From contig JABMNH010000050.1 of assembly GCA_013205245.1 (NCBI GenBank), positions 1 through 64,000 on the forward strand: a DNA stretch of 64,000 bases, in the 5' to 3' direction. Made by a program: the position numbers and the translations under genes. The DNA is from Flavobacteriales bacterium (GTDB taxonomy: Bacteria; Bacteroidota; Bacteroidia; Flavobacteriales; Flavobacteriaceae). The notes under the pieces are model-generated. The model was not told the DNA's origin. It did not search any database and worked only from the letters and a program-made list of their open reading frames with translations. Of this stretch, positions 1 to 8,251 are shown piece by piece. Each line of letters opens with the position of its first letter. Position 1 is the first letter of the stretch.

Positions 1-52
1 ATCTTTGAGAGTCGATTAATTGTTGATAATTCATCGGCAATCAGTTTTTTTT

Positions 53-84
53 CAAATATCGGAAAGTTAACTTTCCGATATTTG
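53..84. repeat. perfect 32-bp palindrome
   Basis: Two complementary 16-base arms meet without a spacer, centred on GTTAAC. The palindrome lies just downstream of the leftward gene that ends at 111, so it could form a hairpin at the end of that transcript. The T-run (45-52) is on the wrong side for a classical terminator of a leftward transcript, where it reads as an A-run. Its function is unknown. Confidence 0.6.
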
Positions 85-110
85 TTAACTGTTGCACTTA
101 TTAATTGAAC

Positions 111-452
111 TTAGTATTGATCTTTTAAATACACTTTTTGCACCAGTCGCTCTAGAACTAAAAGTGTTAATTTATTAACCAATTTAGCGAAGTCTGTTTC
201 ATCAATATTAGCAACCTTATTTTCTGACACATCTAGCGTATACATAAATTGATTAAAGGTTTGATAGTTGTTTTTTACCAAATTATCTATGACATCAAAA
301 AGTTGTTTAAAAAAATTTTCTGGCCTGCATTCGAAATCAATTTTTTTATCAATTCCCGAGAGCAAAAAATCTTTATTTAATTGCACAATTAAATCTTGAT
401 AAAGTTTTGGCGTCAGGCTTTTGTTCGCTATTTCAATTTTTGGATGTATCAC
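111..452 (-). CDS. small conserved-type protein downstream of polyprenyl synthase
   Basis: The predicted protein has 113 residues, is rich in Lys, Asn and Leu, and has no signal peptide, membrane segment or recognised motif. It is probably an all-helical cytoplasmic protein. It begins 4 bases after the stop of the polyprenyl synthase gene in the same direction, so the two are almost certainly co-transcribed. I cannot assign a function. The tight coupling is the only hint, and a role linked to isoprenoid synthesis is a guess. Confidence 0.7.
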   Translation of the reverse strand: MIHPKIEIANKSLTPKLYQDLIVQLNKDFLLSGIDKKIDFECRPENFFKQLFDVIDNLVKNNYQTFNQFMYTLDVSENKVANIDETDFAKLVNKLTLLVLERLVQKVYLKDQY

Positions 453-456
453 TTCA

Positions 457-1422
457 TTAAATGGTTCTGCTCATTAAATCTTCAGAAAATTTCTTTAAAA
501 TTTCTTTTTTATTATCTGATACAAAAAGATTTTGAACATATTTTAAAGCTTCGTGCGTATATCTTTCAATATCGTTTTGTAGCACTTTAGGGATCTCGTA
601 TTTATTAAAAAGTGCCGTTACCTCATCTATTTTTGTGTCTGAATTTTGATTTTTACCATACAGATTTAACAGCCTTTTTTTATCTTCATCATTTGCCAAT
701 TCAAGACATTTAATAAATAAAAATGTTTTTTTATTTTTGATGATATCCCCTGCTTTTTGTTTGCCAAAATCAGCGTCAGCAAAAACATCTAAATAATCGT
801 CTTGAAGCTGAAAAGCAACGCCTAAATTAAGACCAAAATTGTAAATGTTATCGGCATCACTTTCATCCGCTTTAGCGATAATTGCCCCCATTTTTATAGC
901 TGCTGCAATTAAAACCGATGTTTTGTAGCTTATCATTTTAAGATATTGATTTAAAGAAACCTCATTTTGTGTCTCAAAATCCATATCGTATTGTTGTCCT
1001 TCGCAAACTTCTAAAGCTGTTTGATTGAACAACTGTAAAAGCGGTTTATAGGTATCCGCATTATAGCTATCAAACATTTTATAAGCAAGAATCATAAGGG
1101 CATCGCCAGATAAAATAGCTGTGTTTTCATTCCATTTTTTATGAACGGTTTTTTCGCCTCTTCGTAAAGGGGCGCTGTCCATAATATCATCGTGAATTAA
1201 GGTAAAGTTGTGAAACATTTCTATAGCTAAGGCAGCATCTAGAGCTTGGGTAGATTTACCGCCAAACAAATCGCAACTCATTAAGACAAGTATGGGTCTT
1301 AACCGTTTTCCGCCTAAATTTAAAATATAATCTATAGGATCGTATAAATTATTTGGCTGTTTCTTTTCTGTCTTTTGCGATAAATGTTGCAAAAACAGTT
1401 GCTTATAATGATCTAAAGTCAC
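457..1422 (-). CDS. polyprenyl synthetase (short-chain prenyl diphosphate synthase)
   Basis: This 321-residue protein belongs to the trans-isoprenyl diphosphate synthase family, which condenses isopentenyl diphosphate onto allylic primers in the cytoplasm. The substrate-binding GGKRLRP motif is at about residues 37-43. The two aspartate-rich Mg-binding motifs are DDIMD (78-82) and DDYLD (208-212). Phe at position 73, five residues before the first motif, suggests a short product such as FPP or GGPP, but chain length cannot be fixed from sequence alone. It is first gene of a two-gene leftward unit and diverges from the TetR gene at 1614. Confidence 0.92.
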   Translation of the reverse strand: MTLDHYKQLFLQHLSQKTEKKQPNNLYDPIDYILNLGGKRLRPILVLMSCDLFGGKSTQALDAALAIEMFHNFTLIHDDIMDSAPLRRGEKTVHKKWNENTAILSGDALMILAYKMFDSYNADTYKPLLQLFNQTALEVCEGQQYDMDFETQNEVSLNQYLKMISYKTSVLIAAAIKMGAIIAKADESDADNIYNFGLNLGVAFQLQDDYLDVFADADFGKQKAGDIIKNKKTFLFIKCLELANDEDKKRLLNLYGKNQNSDTKIDEVTALFNKYEIPKVLQNDIERYTHEALKYVQNLFVSDNKKEILKKFSEDLMSRTI

Positions 1423-1561
1423 AGTAATATATTTTTATGTAAAAGTATTGTATTTTTTAAAACTTACTTAAAATTTAAGATATCAATATCTGTAACATTC
1501 CAAAACTTAAAGCTACTAATATTGGCTCTTCCATCTTCAAATGTTAAATTTATGTAAACTT

Positions 1562-1605
1562 AGGAAACTTTTTTGGTTTTTAAAGTTTCCTTTTATATAT
1601 CTTTG
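1562..1605 (+). promoter_or_regulatory. promoter and putative TetR operator of the RND efflux operon
   Basis: A perfect 10-bp inverted repeat, AGGAAACTTT (1562-1571) and AAAGTTTCCT (1582-1591), has a 10-bp spacer. It covers a TTG (1573-1575) that could be the -33 element. The exact -7 box TATCTTTG follows at 1598-1605, 22 bp after the TTG. The position fits steric repression by the TetR protein encoded 9 bp downstream. The -7 box ends only 8 bases before the ATG, so the mRNA leader would be very short. Confidence 0.65.
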
Positions 1606-1613
1606 CACCCATT

Positions 1614-2204
1614 ATGAGAACAAAAATTATAGAAAAATCGACATCAATGTTTTTAACCTTAGGGTTTAAAAGCGTCACAATGGATGATATTGCTGAAAAA
1701 ATGGGCATCTCAAAAAAAACTATTTACACGCATTTCTCTAACAAAGAGGATTTAATAGAAGCTTCATCTTTTTTTATTTTTGAACAGATAAATAAAAGTA
1801 TCACAAAAATTGAAGAGAAAAAGCTCAATCCAATTGAAGAGACTTTTAAAATTAAAGAAGTTGTCTCACATTTTTTAAAAGGGGAAAAAACATCGCCAGA
1901 GTTTCAATTAAAAAAATACTATCCTAAAATTTATGCAATGCTTGATCTTAAAAAAAGAGAGATCATCAACACTTGCTTTAAAGACAGTTTAGAGCGCGGT
2001 GTTATTGAAGGTTGCTTTAGAAAAGATATTAATATTGATATGGTTTCTAAATTTTACTATTTGTGCATTACTGGGATAAAAAACAACGAGTTATTTGTTA
2101 GCGAAGATATAAATAATGTGATGGAGGAATATTTAGAGTATCATATAAGAGCTATCGCAACAGGACAAGGATTACAAACACTTAACAAAATACTATCAAA
2201 ATGA
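1614..2204 (+). CDS. TetR/AcrR family transcriptional regulator
   Basis: This 196-residue protein has an N-terminal TetR helix-turn-helix at about residues 20-45 (TMDDIAEKMGISKKTIYTHF), followed by a variable ligand-binding region. It heads an operon with TolC, adaptor and RND permease genes, and its stop overlaps the TolC start by 4 bases (ATGA). Such regulators usually repress their own operon and are released by an exported compound. The inverted repeat at 1562-1591 is a good candidate operator. The ligand is unknown. Confidence 0.92.
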   Translation: MRTKIIEKSTSMFLTLGFKSVTMDDIAEKMGISKKTIYTHFSNKEDLIEASSFFIFEQINKSITKIEEKKLNPIEETFKIKEVVSHFLKGEKTSPEFQLKKYYPKIYAMLDLKKREIINTCFKDSLERGVIEGCFRKDINIDMVSKFYYLCITGIKNNELFVSEDINNVMEEYLEYHIRAIATGQGLQTLNKILSK

Positions 2205-3538
2205 AAAAAATATTACTCGTAATATTCTCATTCACTTTTATTTTACAAGGATTTTCTCAAGAAAAGACCTTGCAATTCAGTCTTGACGAAGCTATTAACT
2301 ACGCCTTAAAACATAGCTATGCAATAAGAAATGCCAAACTTGATATAGATGCAGCTAAAAAGAAAAAATGGGAAACAACAACCATTGGATTGCCTCAGGT
2401 AGATGCAAAAGTTGATTATCAAAATTTTTTAAAACAAGTAGTGACACTTTTACCTGCCGAAATTATTGGTGGCACGCCTGGTGAATTTACCGAAATCACT
2501 TTTGGTACCAAGCAAAATTTAAACGCTACAGTAACAATGAAACAATTGTTGTTTGACGGCTCTTATTTAATTGGTTTACAGTCGGCAAAAACCTATTTAC
2601 AAATATCGAAACTCGCTAAAGAAAAAACAGAACTCGCCATAAAAGAAGCTGTTATTAATGCTTATGGCAATGTGCTTTTAGCAGATGAAAGTGTTAAAAT
2701 ACTTGAAAATAATAAAATACTTCTTGCTAAAAACTTAAAAGAAACCCAAGCTATTGTTAAAAATGGACTTGCAGAAGAGCAAGATGCAGAACAATTACAA
2801 ATAACATTATCTACAATTAAAAATCAGCTTAACAAAACCAAACGTCTTAGAGATATTTCATATAAAATGTTAAACATTACTTTGGGAATTGAACTAGACA
2901 CCAAAATAACACTAACAAATAGCTTAGAAAATTTAGCCATAAAAAGCACCGATCTTAAATTGATAAATCAAAATTTAAATCTTAAAAGTCATATCGACTT
3001 TAAAATTGCAGATAACACAAAAAAGTCTAACGAACTTTTAATGAAATACGAAATGAGTCAGGCTTTACCTAGTTTAAGTGCTTTTGTAAACTACTCTAAA
3101 TTTGCCAACGCCGACGACTTTACATTTTTTAATAAAGACCAAAAATGGTTTGATTCTTCTTTATTTGGCATAAGCTTAAACGTGCCTGTATTTAGTAGTT
3201 TTAAACGCAATTCAAAAACACAACAAGCCCGAATAGCTTTAGAACAATCTGAAATTGATTTACAACAAACTTCTCAAAAATTAAAACTACAAGTAGCAAG
3301 TGCTAAAAGCGATTATCAGTTTTCACTGGATCAATATGTTACATCAAAAGAGAATTTACGATTATCAGAAAGTATAGAACATAAAGAAAATATTAAATTT
3401 TTTGAAGGTGTGGGTTCTAGTTTTCAATTAACCACAGCTCAAAATCAATTATATCAAAAACAGCAAGAATACTTACAATCTATACTTGCCATAATAAATG
3501 CAAAAATTAAATTAGAAAACGCTCTAAATATAAAATAG
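2201..3538 (+). CDS. TolC family outer membrane efflux protein
   Basis: The protein has 445 residues, starting with a signal peptide (about 1-19, ending GFSQ). The rest shows the two-fold repeated helical pattern of outer membrane efflux proteins, with conserved segments such as LSLDEAI-like at the mature N-terminus. It would form the outer membrane channel of the tripartite pump encoded here. It overlaps the TetR gene by 4 bases and precedes the adaptor gene by 2 bases. The start is fixed by the signal peptide. Confidence 0.92.
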   Translation: MKKILLVIFSFTFILQGFSQEKTLQFSLDEAINYALKHSYAIRNAKLDIDAAKKKKWETTTIGLPQVDAKVDYQNFLKQVVTLLPAEIIGGTPGEFTEITFGTKQNLNATVTMKQLLFDGSYLIGLQSAKTYLQISKLAKEKTELAIKEAVINAYGNVLLADESVKILENNKILLAKNLKETQAIVKNGLAEEQDAEQLQITLSTIKNQLNKTKRLRDISYKMLNITLGIELDTKITLTNSLENLAIKSTDLKLINQNLNLKSHIDFKIADNTKKSNELLMKYEMSQALPSLSAFVNYSKFANADDFTFFNKDQKWFDSSLFGISLNVPVFSSFKRNSKTQQARIALEQSEIDLQQTSQKLKLQVASAKSDYQFSLDQYVTSKENLRLSESIEHKENIKFFEGVGSSFQLTTAQNQLYQKQQEYLQSILAIINAKIKLENALNIK

Positions 3539-3540
3539 AA

Positions 3541-4674
3541 ATGAAAAAATTAACCTTACTTTTTGTTGTTGCCATACTAATAGCCTCTTGTGGAGAAGAC
3601 ACAACCAACACTTCGTTAAAAGAGTTGAATAAGCAAAAATCTACTTTAATAAGCGAGATTGATAGCTTACATAAAGAACTAAATAAAGTTGAAAAAGAAA
3701 TAGCCAAACAAGACACTATAAAAAATATTCAAATAGTTACCACCTTACCCGCTAAAAAAGGTGTTTTCAAACATTATGTTGCCATACAAGGTGTGGTAAA
3801 GGCCGATAAAAATATAGAGATCCGGCCAGAATTGGGCGGTACAGTAAAGGCCATTTATATAAAAGAAGGCCAAAGTGTTACTGCTGGGCAGACGCTCATT
3901 CAATTAGATGACGCTACTTTAAAAAACAATATTACCGAACTAAACACACAATTAAGTTTAGCCAAAACTACTTTTGACAGACAAGAGCGCTTATGGAAAC
4001 AAAAAATAGGCTCAGAAATTCAATACCTACAAGCTAAAACTCAAAAAGAAGGTTTAGAAAACAGTTTGGCCACCTTAAAAACACAAGCGTTAAAAATGAA
4101 AATTATAGCGCCATTTAGTGGTGTTGTTGATGAGGTTTTTCCTAAAAATGGCGAACTTACAAATCCGCAAATTGCTGTTTTGCGTTTAATCAATTTAGAG
4201 AATGTTTATATAGAAGCAGACGTAACCGAAACCTACTTACCTGTTATAAAATTAGGTACAGAAGTCCTTATAAATATCTCTTCGGTAAATAAAAAAATTA
4301 ACGCTACCATTGCGCAAACAGGAAATTATATTAATCCTAACAACCGAAGTTTCAAAGCTAGAATCAACATCGTAAATAAAGATCTAAGTATTAAACCTAA
4401 CTTATTAGCCGATTTAAAAATTCTAGATTTTAAAGCATTAGGCATAATTATCCCATCAAATTTAGTGAGACAAGATCAAAATGGAAATGATTATGTTTTT
4501 ATGATCAAAAAAGAGAACAACGAAAATATGATTGTTAAAAAAGTAATTACCGTAGCTAAAGAATACAATCATGAAGTTTATGTATCCATCGGTTTAACCG
4601 AAAATGATACGCTGGTAAACTTAGGAGCCCGACTTGTAAAAGCTGGAGACATTGTTAAAATAAGTGCAAATTAA
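3541..4674 (+). CDS. efflux RND transporter periplasmic adaptor subunit (HlyD/AcrA type)
   Basis: This 377-residue protein has an N-terminal lipoprotein signal (lipobox LIASC, Cys at 17), so it is probably anchored by lipid on the periplasmic side. A short coiled coil (about 27-60) is followed by the biotinyl-lipoyl-like half motifs (GGTVKAIYIKEGQSV, about 100-114, and MKIIAPFSGVVDEV, about 186-199) that flank the alpha-hairpin. It links the TolC protein to the RND permease. The gap to the permease gene is 30 bp, with no terminator visible. Confidence 0.92.
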   Translation: MKKLTLLFVVAILIASCGEDTTNTSLKELNKQKSTLISEIDSLHKELNKVEKEIAKQDTIKNIQIVTTLPAKKGVFKHYVAIQGVVKADKNIEIRPELGGTVKAIYIKEGQSVTAGQTLIQLDDATLKNNITELNTQLSLAKTTFDRQERLWKQKIGSEIQYLQAKTQKEGLENSLATLKTQALKMKIIAPFSGVVDEVFPKNGELTNPQIAVLRLINLENVYIEADVTETYLPVIKLGTEVLINISSVNKKINATIAQTGNYINPNNRSFKARINIVNKDLSIKPNLLADLKILDFKALGIIIPSNLVRQDQNGNDYVFMIKKENNENMIVKKVITVAKEYNHEVYVSIGLTENDTLVNLGARLVKAGDIVKISAN

Positions 4675-4704
4675 ATCTGCACACTAATTTAGAATATCAC
4701 TAAA

Positions 4705-7700
4705 ATGAATAAAGTTTTAAAAGAGTTTAAACTATCTACTTGGTCTATTAACAATAAAATGACCGTGCTTGTGCTTATTGTGATGATTTTCTTGGCCGGT
4801 ATTTTTTCTTACCAAAGCATGCCAAGAGAAGCTTTTCCAGAAATAGTTGTGCCTCAAATATTTGTTTCAACACCTTACCCTGGTAACTCGGCAATTGATA
4901 TAGAAAAACTCATTACACGTCCTTTAGAAAAAGAAATTAATGGCATTTCTGGCGTCGATGAAATTATATCTACTTCTATTGAAGGCTTTTCTTCTATACA
5001 AGTAAAATTCGATTTTAGCATTACGCCTACCGAAGCTTTACGGAAAGTTAAAGACAAGGTAGATGCTGCCATGTCTGATAAAGATTTTCCTAAAGATTTA
5101 CCTGCAGACCCTACGGTTCAGGAGATGAATTTTGCCGAACTGATGCCAATTATGAACATCAATTTATCGGGCGATTTCTCTATGGATCAACTTAAAGAAT
5201 ATGGCGAATATTTAGAAGATGAAATTGAAAAAGTGCCAGAAATTTCTAAAGTAGATATCCGCGGTATTCAAGATAAAGAAATAGAAATTAGCGTTGATTT
5301 ATACAAAATGGAAGTTTCTAAAATCAACTTTGACGATATTGCAATGGCTATTCAGAACGAAAACATGACTGTTTCTAGTGGCGATTTATTAGAAAAAGGT
5401 TTGCGTAGAAATGTACGTGTTATAGGCGAATTTAAATCTGCCGACGAAATTGCAGATATTATTGTAAAAAGAGAAAAAGGTAATATTGTGTATTTGCGTG
5501 ATATTGCAAAAGTTAGTTTTAAAGAACAAGAAAAAGAAAGCTATGCCAGAGAATTTTTACAACCTGTTGTTATGCTTGATGTTACCAAGCGCGGTGGCGA
5601 AAATTTAATTAATGCCTCTACACAAATTGACGTTATTCTTGCCAAAGCAAAAGCGGATTATTTCCCATCAAATTTATACATTTCTAAAACAAATGATATG
5701 ACTAACGACACCAAAACCATGGTGGCCGATTTAGAAAATAGCATTATTTTAGGAATAATTCTGGTGGTTTTAGTACTCCTTTTTTTCCTTGGCATTAGAA
5801 ATGCCCTTTTTGTAGGCATCGCCATTCCACTATCCATGTTTATGTCGTTTATAATACTAAGTTCGTTCGGTGTTACTTTAAACATGATGGTCTTATTCTC
5901 TTTAGTAATTGCTTTAGGGATGCTTGTAGATAACGGTATTGTAGTAGTTGAAAACGTTTATCGTTTATTAGACGAAGGCTATTCAAAAATAGACGCAGCA
6001 AAATTTGGCGTTGGCGAAGTTGCCATGCCAATTATTGCCTCTACAGCAACCACATTAGCAGCCTTTTTACCTTTGGCTTTTTGGCCAGGAATTATGGGTG
6101 AATTTATGCGCTATCTACCCATTACGTTAATTATTGTTTTGAGTTCCTCTTTATTTGTTGCTTTGGTAATAAACCCAATGTTAACATCGGTTTATATGAA
6201 AATAAAAGAAGACGAAGTTAATTTTAAAAGACTCTTATTATTTAGCACTATTTCTTTTGCTTTAGGTGTTGTATTAATAATAACAGGTCTTACTTTAGAC
6301 ATGAAAGGTTTAAACACGTTAGGTTTATTACTCGTTTTAGTTGGATTGCTTAGGGTTATAAACACTAAAATACTTGCACCTGCTACAGATTGGTTTCAAA
6401 ATAAATATTTGCCAAGACAAGAGGTGTTTTATGAAAAATTATTACGTTTTTCATTAAAAGGCAAAAGATCTCTATTGTTTTTTGCAGGCACTTTTTTGTT
6501 ATTGATTTTCTCCATTATTCTATTTACTATTTTCCCACCTAAAGTACTTTTCTTCCCAGAAACGCCTCCAAAACAAGTGTATGTTTATGTTGAATACCCT
6601 ATTGGAACAGATATAAGTGTTACTAATGAATTGTCTCTAAAGATTGAAGAAAAAATTCAAAATCATTTAAAAAAATACGAAGTAAACGGTAAAAACTTTC
6701 TAATAACTTCCATTATCGGACAAGTTGGCGAAGGTACAAGCGACCCAAATCGTGGGCAACAAGGTGGTCCAACACCAAACAAATCGCGAATAACTGTTGA
6801 TTTTGTTAAATTTATTGAACGTAATGGGGTTAATACAAATGATGTTCTAATTGAAATTAGAGAGTTGGTTAAAGATTTTCCGGGTGTAAATATTACTGTT
6901 GATAGACCCCAAGATGGTCCTCCTGTTGGCGCACCTATAAATATAGAAGTAACTGGCGATGATTACAACCAATTATTAACTACTGCAGAAGATATCAAGC
7001 AATTTATTAATAAATCAAATATTTTAGGAATTGAAGACCTAAAATTAGATGTAGAACAAGGCAAACCAGAGTTGCCAATAATAATAGACCGCCAAAAAGC
7101 AAGACGCTTAAATATTTCTACTGGTCAAATAGCCGATGCTTTACGAACATCCCTATTTGGTAAAGAAGTTTCTACATTTAAAGATGGTGAAGACGATTAT
7201 CCTATAAACATCCGTTTAATGGATAAATATCGGTACAACAAAGAACTTTTAATTAATCAAAAAGTGACTTTTAGAAATCAAAGTAGTGGCAAAATTATAC
7301 AGGTACCTATTTCATCTGTTGCGCATGCCGAGAAATCATCCACATTTAGTGCCGTTAAACGGAAAGATTTAAACCGCGTGATTACATTATTTTCTAATGT
7401 TCTTGAAAATTATAATGCCAACGATGTTAATGCTAAAATTAGAACAGCATTAAATGATTATAAATTACCAAACAATGTATCTATTTCATTTACAGGAGAA
7501 CAAGAGAAACAAGCGGAAGAGATGGCTTTCTTAAGTAAAGCTTTATTAATAGCTGTCTTTTTAATCTTCTTAATTCTTGTAGGGCAATTTAATTCAACAT
7601 CAACACCTATAATAATATCGCTTTCTGTTTTGCTAAGTTTAATTGGCGTGTTGCTAGGTTTAATTATTTTTAGAATGGAATTTGTCATCATTATGACTAT

Positions 7701-8133
7701 GATTGGTATTATTTCGTTAGCCGGAATTGTAGTAAATAACGCCATTGTTCTTATTGATTACACCAATTTAATAATTGAACGTAAGCGTAATGAACTAGGT
7801 ATAGGAAATAAAGTATTAACCAAAGAATTGCTCTTTGAAAGTATTGTTGAAGGTGGTAAAACGCGTTTAAGACCCGTATTGTTAACAGCTATAACAACTG
7901 TTTTAGGCTTGTTGCCATTAGCCATTGGGATAAACGTAAATTTTAAAACGATGTTTACAGAATTTGATCCACAATTTTATATTGGTGGCGAAAATGTTGC
8001 CTTTTGGGGGCCAATGTCTTGGACAATTATATTTGGTCTAACCTTCGCTACTTTTTTAACATTGTTTGTGGTGCCAACAATGTACTATATTTTAAACTCT
8101 GTAAAAATTTATGCCCGTCAAAGAAGAACTTAA
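4705..8133 (+). CDS. RND family efflux permease (AcrB/HAE1 type)
   Basis: This 1142-residue inner membrane proton-driven exporter has an N-terminal TM followed by the first periplasmic loop, beginning with the typical MPREAFPE and TPYPG motifs. The TM block at about 345-540 contains the family sequence LVIALGMLVDNGIVVVENV, with the Asp expected in the proton relay. The second half repeats the pattern, ending with TM segments and RLRPVLLTAITTVLGLLPL. It is about 100 residues longer than AcrB. The nature of the exported compound cannot be read from sequence. Confidence 0.94.
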   Translation: MNKVLKEFKLSTWSINNKMTVLVLIVMIFLAGIFSYQSMPREAFPEIVVPQIFVSTPYPGNSAIDIEKLITRPLEKEINGISGVDEIISTSIEGFSSIQVKFDFSITPTEALRKVKDKVDAAMSDKDFPKDLPADPTVQEMNFAELMPIMNINLSGDFSMDQLKEYGEYLEDEIEKVPEISKVDIRGIQDKEIEISVDLYKMEVSKINFDDIAMAIQNENMTVSSGDLLEKGLRRNVRVIGEFKSADEIADIIVKREKGNIVYLRDIAKVSFKEQEKESYAREFLQPVVMLDVTKRGGENLINASTQIDVILAKAKADYFPSNLYISKTNDMTNDTKTMVADLENSIILGIILVVLVLLFFLGIRNALFVGIAIPLSMFMSFIILSSFGVTLNMMVLFSLVIALGMLVDNGIVVVENVYRLLDEGYSKIDAAKFGVGEVAMPIIASTATTLAAFLPLAFWPGIMGEFMRYLPITLIIVLSSSLFVALVINPMLTSVYMKIKEDEVNFKRLLLFSTISFALGVVLIITGLTLDMKGLNTLGLLLVLVGLLRVINTKILAPATDWFQNKYLPRQEVFYEKLLRFSLKGKRSLLFFAGTFLLLIFSIILFTIFPPKVLFFPETPPKQVYVYVEYPIGTDISVTNELSLKIEEKIQNHLKKYEVNGKNFLITSIIGQVGEGTSDPNRGQQGGPTPNKSRITVDFVKFIERNGVNTNDVLIEIRELVKDFPGVNITVDRPQDGPPVGAPINIEVTGDDYNQLLTTAEDIKQFINKSNILGIEDLKLDVEQGKPELPIIIDRQKARRLNISTGQIADALRTSLFGKEVSTFKDGEDDYPINIRLMDKYRYNKELLINQKVTFRNQSSGKIIQVPISSVAHAEKSSTFSAVKRKDLNRVITLFSNVLENYNANDVNAKIRTALNDYKLPNNVSISFTGEQEKQAEEMAFLSKALLIAVFLIFLILVGQFNSTSTPIIISLSVLLSLIGVLLGLIIFRMEFVIIMTMIGIISLAGIVVNNAIVLIDYTNLIIERKRNELGIGNKVLTKELLFESIVEGGKTRLRPVLLTAITTVLGLLPLAIGINVNFKTMFTEFDPQFYIGGENVAFWGPMSWTIIFGLTFATFLTLFVVPTMYYILNSVKIYARQRRT

Positions 8134-8174
8134 AAAGAATTAGTCTTATAAAAAACATTGATTATGTTAACGCT

Positions 8175-8212
8175 GATTCCCGATGCTGATTTAAAAATCA
8201 ACATCGGGAATC
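8175..8212. terminator. hairpin between convergent efflux and patatin genes
   Basis: An 11-bp perfect stem, GATTCCCGATG / CATCGGGAATC, encloses a further TGAT/ATCA pairing, and TATTTTA follows on the + strand. It lies 41 bp after the RND permease stop and 40 bp before the end of the convergent patatin gene, so it probably ends one or both transcripts. Confidence 0.65.
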
Positions 8213-8251
8213 TATTTTACAAGTATTTCTAGATCTATTATTGAATGGTAA

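Noticed and set aside
53-84. Palindrome as a classical rho-independent terminator of the leftward gene
   Set aside because: The T-run lies on the + strand side and reads as A-run in the leftward direction.
1478-1491. AGATAT-CA-ATATCT palindrome in the polyprenyl synthase / TetR gap as operator
   Set aside because: It is short, AT-rich and not aligned with a convincing promoter box, so chance is likely.
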